Of a stretch of 64,000 nucleotides of DNA, positions 1 through 9,749 are shown in pieces. The DNA comes from Mucilaginibacter ginsenosidivorax (GTDB taxonomy: Bacteria; Bacteroidota; Bacteroidia; Sphingobacteriales; Sphingobacteriaceae). A model generated the notes under the pieces. That model searched no databases, was not told where the DNA came from, and saw only the letters and a list, made by a program, of their open reading frames with translations. Numbering within the stretch: position 1 is the stretch's first letter; each line of letters opens with the position of its first letter. Made by a program: the position numbers and the translations under genes. The DNA is taken from contig NZ_CP042437.1 in NCBI RefSeq assembly GCF_007971525.1, positions 7,688,001 through 7,752,000 of the forward strand, in the 5' to 3' direction.

Positions 1-1021
1 CAGAAACCGAGCTTAATGACGGCGTTGGCTTTGCCTGTGCAGCCTCTACTTTGGGCTCGCTTGCATTTACACGCTCCGCTAGCGGTTCTGCTTTGGGTGG
101 CGCTGTTACTTCTGGTTCCTTAACAGGTTCAGGCGCTGGACTTGCAGCGACAGGCTCCTCGGCAGTTACTACATCGTTTAAAGTATCCGGCTGGCTTATC
201 GTACTTTCTTCAGGTAACACAGCGTTTGGTGGCTCAACAGTTGTTTCCGGAGCTTCAGCAACGGGTTGTACTATGCTATGGGTATTGCTTTCGGCAGGAG
301 CAAAAGATTGTACAGGAGCCTCTGCTTTCTGCGCTGCCGGGGAGTTCTTATACTGAATATAACTTAACAGATCATCTTTGGTTAAACGGCCTTCAGAACC
401 GGTACCGGGAATACGATCAAGTTCGTCAATGCTGATATTCTCCTGGCTGGCGATGTTGCGTACCAAAGGCGAGTAAAACCGTCCCTCACCTTTAAAATTC
501 TGATCGTAAGGCGATGGTGCCTGGGGTTCAAGCTGTGCAATTCCAGGGATATCAACAGGTGTCGCTATATCGGGTTGATGCTCTGTAACCTCTTGGTTTT
601 CAATCACAGGCGCTGGTGCATCATACCTAACCTCGTTAAACGGCGTATATTCCTTAAAATCGGTCTGACTTTCTTCAACAGGAGCAGATTCTGCTACATG
701 AGGTACTTCAATGGAAGGAATTGTTGTTTCAACTTCAGGAGCTAATTGAGCCTCCGGGGCGGCAGTTGCAGTTTCCGGTTCGTCAGTTTCAATAATGGCA
801 ATTATCGCCCCTACCTGCACTACATCGTTTTCCTGGTATAACTGCTCTATTAATTTACCGGCAACGGGTGATGGCACATCAGAATCAACTTTATCAGTCG
901 CAATCTCCATTACTGCTTCGTCGGCATCAACGCGATCTCCTGGATTTTTGTTCCATTTAATTACGGTTGCCTCCGCAACACTTTCACCCATTTTTGGCAA
1001 TAATAGTTGATATTTGGCCAT
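1..1021 (-). CDS. 2-oxoacid dehydrogenase E2 component (dihydrolipoamide acyltransferase), N-terminal part
   Basis: The gene is cut by the left edge; about 340 codons are visible. The start ATG is at 1021-1019. Residues 1-80 are a biotinyl/lipoyl domain with the modified lysine in the motif ATDKVDSD (Lys44). Residues about 180-222 are a peripheral subunit-binding domain (FYSPLVRNIA... GSEGRLTKDDL), which docks E1 or E3. Long Ala/Pro/Glu-rich linkers follow both domains, as in flexible swinging-arm E2 proteins. The acyltransferase catalytic domain lies outside the window, so pyruvate, 2-oxoglutarate and branched-chain specificity cannot be separated; the lipoyl motif resembles branched-chain-type E2s of Bacteroidetes. 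It follows cinA by 44 bases on the same strand and probably shares its transcript. Confidence 0.93.
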   Translation of the reverse strand, partial: MAKYQLLLPKMGESVAEATVIKWNKNPGDRVDADEAVMEIATDKVDSDVPSPVAGKLIEQLYQENDVVQVGAIIAIIETDEPETATAAPEAQLAPEVETTIPSIEVPHVAESAPVEESQTDFKEYTPFNEVRYDAPAPVIENQEVTEHQPDIATPVDIPGIAQLEPQAPSPYDQNFKGEGRFYSPLVRNIASQENISIDELDRIPGTGSEGRLTKDDLLSYIQYKNSPAAQKAEAPVQSFAPAESNTHSIVQPVAEAPETTVEPPNAVLPEESTISQPDTLNDVVTAEEPVAASPAPEPVKEPEVTAPPKAEPLAERVNASEPKVEAAQAKPTPSLSSVS

Positions 1022-1065
1022 AGATACAAATTATACTTTACGCACAAAATTATGCATTTTGAAGC

Positions 1066-2313
1066 TTAATCTGCAACATCTGTTAGTAAAGTATTCAACA
1101 TCGACAATGCCGTTACAGCGCTCCTTTCGATGTTTTGCTGCCTTTTATTGCCAAATGTGTATTTCTTTACTAACAGTTTACCCATGCCCGAAACCGCAAT
1201 CCACACAGTACCAACCGGTTTATCTTCAGTGCCTCCATCAGGGCCGGCTATGCCTGTTATGGATATGGCAAAATCCGACTTGAAATTTAATAATGCGCCT
1301 TCTACCATTTCTTTTACAGTTTGCTCACTTACGGCTCCAAAAGCTGCCAAAGTTTCTGGTTTTACCCCAAGTATATGCTCTTTCAACTCGTACGAATACA
1401 CAATTCCTCCTCCAAAAAACACTTTTGACGAACCGGCGTGCTGGGTAAAAAGATGAGAAAGGTATCCCCCGGTACAGCTTTCGGCCACCGATAAAGTAAG
1501 CCCTTTTTCGGCCATTTTGTTCAGGATCGCTTTTTCTAAAGGGATATCTTCGGCAACAACAAAAACACGGCCTATACGCTCAATAATTTTTCCGGCAAAT
1601 TCGTCAACTCCCTTTTGCATCAAGGCAACATCATCGCCAAAAGCACTCAACCGCAACCTAACCTGGCCCAATTTGGGTAAATAAGCCAGCTTAATGTATG
1701 GTGGCAAAGCATCTTCAATGTCTGCTATTCTTTCGGCCAAAAATGATTCGCCTTCTCCAACTGTTAAAAGTGTTTTATGAATGATGGATGGAAGTGTAAG
1801 TGTATTCTTCAACTTCGGTATTACGCCATCTTCCATCATATACATCATCTCGAACGGCACCCCCGGCATCGATACATATATCACCCCGTCATGATTAAAC
1901 CACATACCCGGCGCTGTACCGTTTTTGTTTAATATGATTTCGCAATTTGCCGGCACTTGCGCCTGTAACTTGTTTACTTCAAGTAATGGCCGGTTATATT
2001 TAGCAAAAATGCGCGCCACATTTTCCAACGCATCTTTATCCTCCATCATACCAACCCCAAAGTACTCGGCTAATGTTTTTTTGGTTATATCGTCCTTTGT
2101 CGGCCCCAATCCACCGGTTATAAAAATAACCTTCGCGCGGGCAGCGGCTTCGGCCAATGCCTTTAGGATATGTTCCTTATCATCAGATACCGACGAGATT
2201 TGTTTTACCCTTACCCCTATTTTATTGAGCTCCTTAGCCATCCAGGCCGAATTGGTATCAACAATTTGTCCTATCAGTATTTCGTCGCCAATGGTTATGA
2301 TCTCTGCCAGCAT
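1066..2313 (-). CDS. cinA: CinA-family protein (nicotinamide-nucleotide amidohydrolase type)
   Basis: The protein has 415 residues, the full length of two-domain CinA. The N-terminal part is a MoCF/MoaB-like domain (ITIGDEILIGQIVDTNS at the start, FITGGLGPTKDD near residue 65). The C-terminal part, from about residue 255, is the PncC-like NMN deamidase domain (SVAESCTGGYLSHLF and ITGIAGPDGGTEDKPVGTVW). The family hydrolyses nicotinamide mononucleotide to nicotinate mononucleotide in NAD salvage and also has ADP-ribose pyrophosphatase activity. It starts 5 bases after the lptD stop, so co-transcription is likely. Confidence 0.95.
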   Translation of the reverse strand: MLAEIITIGDEILIGQIVDTNSAWMAKELNKIGVRVKQISSVSDDKEHILKALAEAAARAKVIFITGGLGPTKDDITKKTLAEYFGVGMMEDKDALENVARIFAKYNRPLLEVNKLQAQVPANCEIILNKNGTAPGMWFNHDGVIYVSMPGVPFEMMYMMEDGVIPKLKNTLTLPSIIHKTLLTVGEGESFLAERIADIEDALPPYIKLAYLPKLGQVRLRLSAFGDDVALMQKGVDEFAGKIIERIGRVFVVAEDIPLEKAILNKMAEKGLTLSVAESCTGGYLSHLFTQHAGSSKVFFGGGIVYSYELKEHILGVKPETLAAFGAVSEQTVKEMVEGALLNFKSDFAISITGIAGPDGGTEDKPVGTVWIAVSGMGKLLVKKYTFGNKRQQNIERSAVTALSMLNTLLTDVAD

Positions 2314-2318
2314 AGTAA

Positions 2319-5168
2319 TTAATAAAAAGTTCTGTTACTTGAATAATCGTTTCTTTTACTCAGTTTTAAGTCCTGCAAAATAGTCGATTTTACCTTTAAT
2401 GTAACATTATATGATTTTAAATAGCCAAAGGGCACCCATTGAAACGAAAGGTCCCAGCAATGCAGGTCGCGATAAATGGAAAATGAAGTAGCGCTGGCCA
2501 ATTTCATCGCCTTAAAATCGTAGTTGGTTGAATATTGTATTTTCCATTTTTGCGTGATGCTTACATCGCCGCTTATCATGAGCGTGTTACTGGTAGATAC
2601 CTGGTTAAGATAATTGCTGTAACTGTAACTGTAATTTAAAGATATATTCCATGGTACATTAAAATCTACATATGAATTGGGGTCGCTGTTTACCAGTGCC
2701 AAACGTTGCAACTGTGGAGCCCCCGCCCCTTGCAAGGTATTTACGTTAGGCGTACCCGGTGCTTTGGCCGACGTAGAATTTAAACTGCCGCTCATGGATA
2801 TACTCAGCTGGTTCAACTGCGGAAACTGCCCATTTGCCCACCTGAACTTATTAATACGCTGGCTGGTGCGTACAATGGTGTTATTGGCTATAGAATCATG
2901 CACAGCGGTAACGTAAGGGTCAAAAGAGCCGCTGAAACTGATATTTACCTTTTGCTTAAAAATAGCTGTGTGCCCTGAAAACTGAATATTAGCCAGTTTC
3001 ATGGAGTCGGCAGCAAAATTGTAGAAACTCGAAAACGATAACCCCTGCAACAAGGTGATCTTCCTGTCGGTGCCTGAAGTATCAGTGCTTTTGGCTTTTA
3101 GCTTGGCTTCGATGGTATTATCCAGCGCGAAGCTGATACCAGCCTGTTTGCCTGCCGACGGATAGCCATATACGCCGTTTTCGAAAATTGAATACTTTTG
3201 GTAGGTATAAGGGTATGGTACACTTGCCTGGCTTACCGCGGTTTTATAATACCCGTAGCTGGGATCGCTAAAATCTGGCGTGTAGCCAAACCCTATAGAT
3301 GGGGTCATTACGTGCCTTATTGCTTTTAAATTCCCTTTAAAGTTCAACGTACCGTATAATTTGGTGGAAAGGCCGGTGCTTAAGCTGTAGTTACCCGCAC
3401 GTTTAAAACCTTGTAAGGTATCAACCAGCAATTGATCGGAACTGCTGATACTTCCACGCTCGAAATGTTTGTTTACCGATTGAAAATACCAGCGCTCGGT
3501 ATAATTCACACTGCTATTAAACTGAAAGTACTTGAGCACATTTAAACCTAAACTCACCGGTATCTGGTGCTGAAAACCGTTTTGAAGACGGCGGGTAATC
3601 GTACTTTTAAAAAGTTCAGATTCGGGGATGCTGTTTACCTTATTGGTAGCATTCAGGTTGTAACTCACTGTTATTTTTTGATACCATTTTTGCTCGCCAA
3701 CCCTGTCTTTCGAATCAAAAGGATTAATTGACGACATACCAAAAGCAATGGTTGGCAATTCAATAGTAATTGTTTTATTGGCTATATCCTGGCTGTGACC
3801 AATACCCACACTTAAATTAAATGGTGTACCTGCCCAGGTTTTTCCATAAGAAATACTCGACCGTAAACTACTTTGGGCAGCGGTAACCACGTTATAATTT
3901 GAGGTTGATGGGTTGCGCGAAAAATAACCCGAGGTACCGGCATTTACTGAAGCACTAAAGGTAGAACCTGGATTAGCACTCGGATCCTGTGAGTGTGTCC
4001 AATCGATATGGATATCTTTTACTGCAGGATCGCCTGGCAAACCGTAATTATGCGATCCGTAACTTAAAGACAGGTTACCTGTATACTTATAACGTACAAG
4101 ATAACGCGCTGTGGAGTTTACCTCGTATGATCCCTTGGAGTAAATAGTACCCGTAGTGGTTAAATCCATATAATCACTCAACCCAAGGTAATAACCAAAA
4201 CCGGCTAATTTAAAGCCCAGCTTTGCGTCTTCGCCAAAAGTTGGCAGGATAACCCCCGATGTTCGCGAATCGGGCTTGGGAAAAAAGCCGAACGGAATGG
4301 CCAACGGTAGTGGCACCCCCTCAATTTCAAGATACGCCGGGCCAGATATAATCCTGTTTTTTTCGCCAATACCTTTGGTAATTACTACACCAAAGTGCGT
4401 ATCGGGATAAGGAAGGTCGCAGGTGCTAAAAATTACGTTGCGGTAAGCTACCTCTGTTTCGTTAAGTTTTTTTGCCTGCCCGCCCGATATAAAATTTCCT
4501 TCCTGCTCGGACGCCGGGTTATAAAGCTTTCCTTTTTTGGTAGTATAATTAAACAATAACGAATCGGATGCTATTGGTTTTTCATTTTTTGATTTTGACA
4601 AAGGCCTCCCCACGTAACGTTTGGTACGTGGATCAATGCTCCCGCTGGCAAAAATGAGATGATTTTTCTGGTCGACCCTGATATAATCGGCATCTAACTC
4701 AAAATCTTCATAAGTTACCCTGGCGCGTCCATACAGGTATAAAATATTATGCTCATTATCAACAATGGTCGAATCCTCGGCCACCGCTTTAACTTCAGAT
4801 TGAATGCCATCTTTCTTTTTTGTCGTATCCGCTTCGGGCAATTTGGTTTGAGGCTTACCCGGGATGCCTGGCTTAGCCTGGATGTTTCTATTTTTGTTGG
4901 TATCTGCCTTAATTACCGTATCTACAGCGGGCGTAATATTATAAGTATTGCTTACACCCTGCCCATCTGTATTTAGATTTGGCTTAGTTTGCTTAGATTT
5001 CTTAACTTTAAGAAGTTTCCTGTCTCTTGCCTTAGTTGTATCGAGTTTAATGATCGTATCTGCGACGGCCTTGCGGCTATGCCTGTTATATGTACCTTTG
5101 CTTTCGGCAACCAGTACATTTACCGTTAAAATAATTGCAAGCAGAAAAAAAAGAGTTATGAATTTCAA
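2319..5168 (-). CDS. lptD: LptD-like LPS-assembly outer-membrane protein
   Basis: The protein has 949 residues and an N-terminal signal segment (residues 1-22, hydrophobic, ending VLVAES). A Lys/Thr-rich low-complexity stretch (about 25-125) is followed by an OstA/LptA-like beta-jellyroll (about 130-230, with the YLYGRARVTYEDFELDADYI pattern). The rest is a long region rich in alternating aromatic and polar strands, typical of a 26-strand barrel. LptD inserts lipopolysaccharide into the outer leaflet. It is divergent from an amidase gene with a 52-base gap and leads a leftward run with cinA and an E2 gene. The call rests on N-terminal domain and architecture; sequence conservation in the barrel is low across phyla. 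Confidence 0.88.
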   Translation of the reverse strand: MKFITLFFLLAIILTVNVLVAESKGTYNRHSRKAVADTIIKLDTTKARDRKLLKVKKSKQTKPNLNTDGQGVSNTYNITPAVDTVIKADTNKNRNIQAKPGIPGKPQTKLPEADTTKKKDGIQSEVKAVAEDSTIVDNEHNILYLYGRARVTYEDFELDADYIRVDQKNHLIFASGSIDPRTKRYVGRPLSKSKNEKPIASDSLLFNYTTKKGKLYNPASEQEGNFISGGQAKKLNETEVAYRNVIFSTCDLPYPDTHFGVVITKGIGEKNRIISGPAYLEIEGVPLPLAIPFGFFPKPDSRTSGVILPTFGEDAKLGFKLAGFGYYLGLSDYMDLTTTGTIYSKGSYEVNSTARYLVRYKYTGNLSLSYGSHNYGLPGDPAVKDIHIDWTHSQDPSANPGSTFSASVNAGTSGYFSRNPSTSNYNVVTAAQSSLRSSISYGKTWAGTPFNLSVGIGHSQDIANKTITIELPTIAFGMSSINPFDSKDRVGEQKWYQKITVSYNLNATNKVNSIPESELFKSTITRRLQNGFQHQIPVSLGLNVLKYFQFNSSVNYTERWYFQSVNKHFERGSISSSDQLLVDTLQGFKRAGNYSLSTGLSTKLYGTLNFKGNLKAIRHVMTPSIGFGYTPDFSDPSYGYYKTAVSQASVPYPYTYQKYSIFENGVYGYPSAGKQAGISFALDNTIEAKLKAKSTDTSGTDRKITLLQGLSFSSFYNFAADSMKLANIQFSGHTAIFKQKVNISFSGSFDPYVTAVHDSIANNTIVRTSQRINKFRWANGQFPQLNQLSISMSGSLNSTSAKAPGTPNVNTLQGAGAPQLQRLALVNSDPNSYVDFNVPWNISLNYSYSYSNYLNQVSTSNTLMISGDVSITQKWKIQYSTNYDFKAMKLASATSFSIYRDLHCWDLSFQWVPFGYLKSYNVTLKVKSTILQDLKLSKRNDYSSNRTFY

Positions 5169-5220
5169 AATTGATTATGAATAGTATTTTTGCAGATATA
5201 GTTAACAGCGTTCAAAAATA

Positions 5221-6123
5221 ATGAAAAATAGGGCATTGAAAAGATTGATTTATAGTTTATCGGTATTGTTGGTACTCCTTTCATCGTTCCCACTTATTTC
5301 TTACGGCCTCATCAAAACAGATACGGTTGTTAATTCGGGTTTCAAAATAAAAACTATTATCGTTGACGCAGGTCATGGCGGTAAGCCCACCGGGACTGGG
5401 CATTTTTCGCATGGTGCATCAGGAAGTTTTTCTTCAGAAAGAAATGTAACGCTTGCCATTGCTTTAAAATTGCAGGCTGCTATAGAAAAAGATATGGCCG
5501 GAGTAAAGGCTGTTTTAACACGGTCGACAGAGGATGATGTGTCGTTTGAACGCCGTGCCGAAATAGCCAACGAAAACAAAGGCAACATTTTTGTATCCAT
5601 CCACTGCAACTCACTATCCGACAGACGCGTGCGGGAGCAGGTGGGCACAAAACATCACAAACCCATTTACCGTACAGTAACCGTACCCGATCGTTCGGGC
5701 AAGGGGGTATTGTTATTGGTTTACGGTTTACACCGGTCAAAAGAAGAGGAACGAACCATAGTACACAACCAGGTTGAAGAAGACTCAGGAATGGACGCAG
5801 GCTTAGATCCGGATGATCCGATTACCATTATTTTAACCAACGAGTATAAAAGAAAATTCAGACAACAAAGCATTAAGCTGGCTACGTTAATTAACAATGA
5901 GTTTACTGAAACCGACGGGCGGCCAAGCGAAGGTTTGCGTGAACAAGGTATTTATGTATTATGCCATACGGCAATGCCTTCTGTTTTGGTTGAAACCGGT
6001 TATATTAATAACCCAACAGACGAAGCTTACCTGAACTCGGAAGATGGACAAAATGAAATTGTAAGTTCAATAGTACGCGCACTATTAAATTACAAAAACG
6101 AGGTTGAACACGTATCGCAGTAG
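5221..6123 (+). CDS. N-acetylmuramoyl-L-alanine amidase (Amidase_3)
   Basis: The protein has 300 residues and an N-terminal signal anchor (about 8-30). The zinc amidase residues are all visible: His52 in DAGHGG, Glu73 in SSERN, His128 in SIHCNS and the catalytic Glu258 in VETGYINN. It cleaves the bond between MurNAc and L-alanine in peptidoglycan, in the periplasm. Residues about 130-215 form a larger insertion between the second histidine and the C-terminal motif, which in AmiC-like proteins often carries an autoinhibitory helix. It is divergent from lptD and followed after 136 bases by an MCE-domain gene. Confidence 0.93.
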   Translation: MKNRALKRLIYSLSVLLVLLSSFPLISYGLIKTDTVVNSGFKIKTIIVDAGHGGKPTGTGHFSHGASGSFSSERNVTLAIALKLQAAIEKDMAGVKAVLTRSTEDDVSFERRAEIANENKGNIFVSIHCNSLSDRRVREQVGTKHHKPIYRTVTVPDRSGKGVLLLVYGLHRSKEEERTIVHNQVEEDSGMDAGLDPDDPITIILTNEYKRKFRQQSIKLATLINNEFTETDGRPSEGLREQGIYVLCHTAMPSVLVETGYINNPTDEAYLNSEDGQNEIVSSIVRALLNYKNEVEHVSQ

Positions 6124-6259
6124 CAAACAAGTAATAAAATGACATTCTTCACGTTTACTGCCAAAACTTAATCTATCTTTCAAACGTATATTGCATATAA
6201 CATCACCTGTGCCGTGGGCATTGCCTGCAAAAAACATTTAAACATAATCACACTACTGA

Positions 6260-7204
6260 ATGAAAATTTCAAACGAAACAAAAATAGGCGCCCTTACAGT
6301 AATTGCAATCACCATACTTGTTTTAGGATACAGCTTTTTAAGAGGCAACGATGTATTCTCAGGATCGAATAAATTTTACGCTGTTTATAACAGCGTTGAA
6401 GGATTGGGAGTATCAAAACCTGTACTGGTAAATGGTTTCCAGATTGGTCGTATATCTAAAATGGAACTTCAGCCTGATGGACGCACGATTGTTGAATTTA
6501 AGATTGAAGAGAAATACGATGTACCCAACAACACCCTCGCCAAGTTGGAAAGTACCGATCTGTTAGGCAGCAAGGCCATAGTTTTTGAACTGGGCAATAG
6601 TAAAATACTTGCCGAAAACAAAGACACTTTGAAGGCTGATATACAAGGTAGCCTGGCCGAAAGCCTGCAACCGATACAAAAAAAGGCAGAAATGCTGATC
6701 AACAAACTCGATTCGTCATTAGCTGCGATTAACAAGATCCTTAACCCAACGTTTCAAAAAAATGTTGACCGGAGTTTTATGAGCATTGCTAATTCATTGC
6801 AAACACTGGAAGGCGTTACCAAAAAGATAGATAACCTGGTAGGTACGCAAACCAAGCATATCGACGTAATACTATCAAATGCCGAAGTAGTATCTGCCAA
6901 CTTAAAAACCAGCACCGGGCACATCAACGGTATGGCTACCAACTTTGAAAAAATAAGTAACGATATAGCGGCATCCAACATCAAAAACACCCTTGATAAT
7001 GCCAACAAAGCCATGGCCGATTTACAGGCTACCATTGCCAATATTAACTCCACTAAAGGAACTTTAGGCTTGTTAATGAATGATGATAAGGTATATAAAA
7101 ACATGGATGCTGCCACCAACAGCCTAAACAACCTGTTGCTTGATTTAAAAGCGCATCCTAAACGTTATGTAAGCTTCTCGGTTTTTGGTGGTAAAAAAGA
7201 CTGA
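6260..7204 (+). CDS. MlaD-like MCE domain protein
   Basis: The protein has 314 residues. A single transmembrane segment (about 10-28) is followed by an MCE domain (about 38-115, with FYAVYNSVEGLGVSKPVLVNG as opening). A long helical, coiled-coil-like region (about 130-290) follows, rich in Asn, Ser and Thr. MCE proteins form hexameric rings that carry phospholipids between inner and outer membrane. No MlaE or MlaF partner lies in the window; in Bacteroidetes these are often elsewhere. Its position next to an amidase and lptD fits an envelope-biogenesis role. A strong hairpin terminator lies 44 bases after the stop. Confidence 0.9.
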   Translation: MKISNETKIGALTVIAITILVLGYSFLRGNDVFSGSNKFYAVYNSVEGLGVSKPVLVNGFQIGRISKMELQPDGRTIVEFKIEEKYDVPNNTLAKLESTDLLGSKAIVFELGNSKILAENKDTLKADIQGSLAESLQPIQKKAEMLINKLDSSLAAINKILNPTFQKNVDRSFMSIANSLQTLEGVTKKIDNLVGTQTKHIDVILSNAEVVSANLKTSTGHINGMATNFEKISNDIAASNIKNTLDNANKAMADLQATIANINSTKGTLGLLMNDDKVYKNMDAATNSLNNLLLDLKAHPKRYVSFSVFGGKKD

Positions 7205-7210
7205 AAATAG

Positions 7211-7243
7211 AGTCAAGAATCAAGAGTCAAGAATCAAGACAAG
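7211..7243. repeat. Heptanucleotide array, AGTCAAG/AATCAAG type
   Basis: Four contiguous 7-base units alternate AGTCAAG and AATCAAG, followed by a partial unit. The array starts six bases after the MlaD-like stop codon and just before the terminator hairpin. The same words recur at 9679-9747 and 30147-30314. Confidence 0.85.
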
Positions 7244-7246
7244 CGC

Positions 7247-7285
7247 AAAAAAAGCCGGTGATTACTAATAGTCACCGGCTTTTTT
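7247..7285. terminator. Bidirectional rho-independent terminator
   Basis: A 9-bp GC-rich stem (7253-7261 paired with 7272-7280, AGCCGGTGA) has a 10-base loop. It is flanked by an A-run on the left and a T-run on the right, so it can stop the rightward MlaD-like gene and the leftward rnz transcript. Confidence 0.85.
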
Positions 7286-7308
7286 CATTCTGAATAAATT
7301 ACCAAGCA

Positions 7309-7357
7309 TCTGAAATCTGCACATTGAAATCTGCACATTGAAATTTGCACATCTACA
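7309..7357. repeat. Heptanucleotide-phase array, TCTGCAC/ATTGAAA type
   Basis: The segment reads as TCTGAAA, then alternating TCTGCAC and ATTGAAA words, then TTTGCAC, all in a 7-base register. It ends four bases before the rnz stop codon. Confidence 0.75.
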
Positions 7358-7361
7358 AGTA

Positions 7362-8276
7362 TTATTCAATATAAAAAGTGCGTCCTTCAACAGCCAGTTC
7401 CGTTGCAGGGAATACGCTTCTTGCCTCATCCAGCAACTCGGTTAAGGTTTTATAACGGGCAGAGAAGTGACCAATCAGTAACCTTTTCGCATTGGTTTTT
7501 AGTGCTACATCGCCGGCCTGCAACGCCGTTGTATGGAAAGTATCATTAGCCCTATCCAGCATCTCATTTAAAAATGTGGCTTCGTGATAAAGCAGCGTTG
7601 CGTTGGCTATTTGTTCAAAATACTGCTCACCGTAAAGCGTATCAGAGCAGTAGGCGTATGACTTAGGCTGATCTGAATCGATAGTCAAATCATCATTTTT
7701 GTAAACCTGCCCGTTTGGTGCCGTATAATCGGCTCCTTTTTTTAACGAGGTGAAGTAAGGAACCGGGATTTGCAGTTGCTCAATCACCTCCTTGCGTAGT
7801 TTACGCAAACGCTTTTTTTCTCGAAAAATAAACCCGGTTGTATCAATCCTGTGGTTGAGGGGGATTGTTTCAACTATAATGTCATTGTTGTTTACAATTA
7901 CCTCGGGATGTTGCGTGTGTGTCTGCTTAAACTCTAAGGGGAAGTGCAGGGTAGTTTCTGAATATTTTAACTGCAGATCAATGATCTCCATTAAATGGGG
8001 CGGCCCAAAAAGATACAATGTTTTTTTTCGCCCGTTAAGGTGCATTGATGATAACAGTCCTACCAGGCCCAGGTAATGGTCGCCATGTAGATGGCTGATA
8101 AAGATATAATCTATCCGGCTGGCTTTAATGTCAAAACGTAGCATTTGCTGCTGGGTGCCTTCGCCGCAGTCAATTAAGTACAAGTGCTCGTTGATATTGA
8201 GCACTTGTGCTGTAGGATTTCTGTTAAAAATGGGTGTTGCGGAACTGCTTCCAAGTATTGTTACCTCAAATTTCAT
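7362..8276 (-). CDS. rnz: Ribonuclease Z
   Basis: The protein has 304 residues, the usual length of bacterial RNase Z. The metallo-beta-lactamase zinc motif HLHGDH is at residues 62-67, preceded by the N-terminal LGSSSATP and DCGEGTQQQ motifs. It has the exosite-like insertion in the middle and the late GHFSARY motif. It cuts the 3' trailer of tRNA precursors. The gene follows a STAS-domain gene on the same strand after 21 bases, and the two are likely one transcript. Confidence 0.96.
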   Translation of the reverse strand: MKFEVTILGSSSATPIFNRNPTAQVLNINEHLYLIDCGEGTQQQMLRFDIKASRIDYIFISHLHGDHYLGLVGLLSSMHLNGRKKTLYLFGPPHLMEIIDLQLKYSETTLHFPLEFKQTHTQHPEVIVNNNDIIVETIPLNHRIDTTGFIFREKKRLRKLRKEVIEQLQIPVPYFTSLKKGADYTAPNGQVYKNDDLTIDSDQPKSYAYCSDTLYGEQYFEQIANATLLYHEATFLNEMLDRANDTFHTTALQAGDVALKTNAKRLLIGHFSARYKTLTELLDEARSVFPATELAVEGRTFYIE

Positions 8277-8297
8277 AATGGGATAACAATGTAAGGA

Positions 8298-8675
8298 TTA
8301 TCTTGATTCTTTTTTCAATTCTTTCTCAATCTCTTCCATAAAAATAAGATCGACACCTTCTTCGGCAGTAGGTACAACTGTAAGCACGTTATCCAGTTGC
8401 GAGATAGTGATTAAACGCGCCACGGCATCGTTCAATCCACACAATATAAATACGCCAGATGCGTTTTTGCACAAACGGTGACCAACCAACAAGCTACTTA
8501 AGCCGGATGAATCGGCAAATTTTACCTGTGAAAGGTCAAGAATGATGTTTCTTTGTCCTTCCGTATTGATCAATATCAGTTCAGATTTTAATTGAGGCGT
8601 TACTAACGAATTCAATTTTGATTCGTTAAGCTTCACTAAAATGTATTTCTCGTGTTTATCGACAGCAAATTTCAT
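8298..8675 (-). CDS. STAS-domain anti-sigma-factor-antagonist-like protein
   Basis: The protein has 125 residues and consists of a single STAS domain. The conserved phosphorylatable serine is in DSSGL (Ser56), after the beta strand NIILDLSQVKFA. Proteins of this kind act in partner-switching with a HATPase anti-sigma factor, but no such kinase lies in the window. The C-terminal tail (about 105-125) is charged and rich in Glu and Lys. It is immediately upstream of rnz and downstream of purC on the same strand. The target it regulates cannot be inferred. Confidence 0.9.
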   Translation of the reverse strand: MKFAVDKHEKYILVKLNESKLNSLVTPQLKSELILINTEGQRNIILDLSQVKFADSSGLSSLLVGHRLCKNASGVFILCGLNDAVARLITISQLDNVLTVVPTAEEGVDLIFMEEIEKELKKESR

Positions 8676-8727
8676 TCTTATAAAAATTAATAAGCTAAGA
8701 TATGATTAATTTATGTGTAATTAAAAA

Positions 8728-9672
8728 TTACATAATACTAAGCGCATTCTTTATGGCGGTTTCAACCCTGTTCAACACACTTTCTGTATCTGATTTCACG
8801 AAGGCCTCACCTATAATCTTTTCATAAAGTTCGATATAGCGTTCAGATATCGATGTGACTATCTCCTTAGTCATTACAGGAATAACCTGTCCTTCCTTAC
8901 CCTGGAAACCGTTTTCAATCAGCCATTTGCGTACAAACTCTTTTGAAAGTTGTTTTTGCGGCTCGCCTTTTTGCTGGCGCTCCTCATATCCTTCCTTATA
9001 AAAATACCTTGACGAATCGGGCGTATGAATTTCATCTATTAAATAAATAACGCCATCAACTTTACCAAATTCATATTTGGTATCAACCAATATTAAGCCT
9101 TGTTTGGCAGCAATTTCGGTACCCCGTGCAAACAGCGCTTTAGTATATGCCTCCAATCGGGCATAATCTTCGGCAGATACAATACCCTTTGCCAGGATAT
9201 CCGCTTTTGAAATATCTTCATCATGCCCAACCGATGCTTTGGTAGTAGGCGTAATTATCGGCTCGGGCAGGATATCGTTTTCCTTTAAACCTTCGGGCAA
9301 TGTTTCACCGCAAACCTGCCGGCGGCCGGCGGCATATTCACGCGCAGCGTGGCCTGCCAAATATCCCCGTATCACCATCTCCACCTTAAAGGGCTCGCAA
9401 ATGCGGCCAATGGTAACACTCGGATCGGGCACGGATATTACCCAGTTGGGTACAATATCGCTGGTAGCCTTTAAAAAACGGGCAGCTATCTGGTTAAGCA
9501 CTTGTCCTTTATAAGGGATAGCCTCGGGTAGCACCACATCAAAGGCCGAGATCCTGTCGGATACCACCATGGCCAGGTACTTATTTTCTATCGTATATAC
9601 ATCGCGTACCTTCCCCTTATAAAAGCCTGTCTGGCCCGGAAAGCTAAAATGTGTTTCTTTTATTGCATTCAT
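8728..9672 (-). CDS. purC: Phosphoribosylaminoimidazole-succinocarboxamide synthase
   Basis: The protein has 314 residues from the ATG at 9672-9670. A TTG four codons upstream is possible but lies in repeat sequence. The motifs [25 protein letters not shown] and [12 protein letters not shown] are typical of SAICAR synthase. It ligates aspartate to CAIR in purine biosynthesis, using ATP. Length fits the longer Bacteroidetes and yeast-like form rather than the 240-residue E. coli form. A heptanucleotide array separates it from phoH. Confidence 0.95.
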   Translation of the reverse strand: MNAIKETHFSFPGQTGFYKGKVRDVYTIENKYLAMVVSDRISAFDVVLPEAIPYKGQVLNQIAARFLKATSDIVPNWVISVPDPSVTIGRICEPFKVEMVIRGYLAGHAAREYAAGRRQVCGETLPEGLKENDILPEPIITPTTKASVGHDEDISKADILAKGIVSAEDYARLEAYTKALFARGTEIAAKQGLILVDTKYEFGKVDGVIYLIDEIHTPDSSRYFYKEGYEERQQKGEPQKQLSKEFVRKWLIENGFQGKEGQVIPVMTKEIVTSISERYIELYEKIIGEAFVKSDTESVLNRVETAIKNALSIM

Positions 9673-9678
9673 AATGAG

Positions 9679-9747
9679 AGTCAAGAATTAAGAATCAAGA
9701 GCTAAGACAAGAAAAAAACATTTAAGTTTTCTTGATTCTTGTCTCTG
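9679..9747. repeat. Heptanucleotide array with inverted arms (CTTGATT/AATCAAG type)
   Basis: The left arm has four 7-base units (AGTCAAG, AATTAAG, AATCAAG, AGCTAAG). The right arm has the complementary words CTTGATT and CTTGTCT. Together they could fold into a hairpin in the phoH-purC intergenic region. The array fills almost all of that spacer. Confidence 0.8.
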
Positions 9748-9749
9748 TT

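Noticed and set aside
51-1010. Rightward reading frames at the left edge
   Set aside because: They are antisense shadows of the E2 gene, which has a clear lipoyl and subunit-binding domain.
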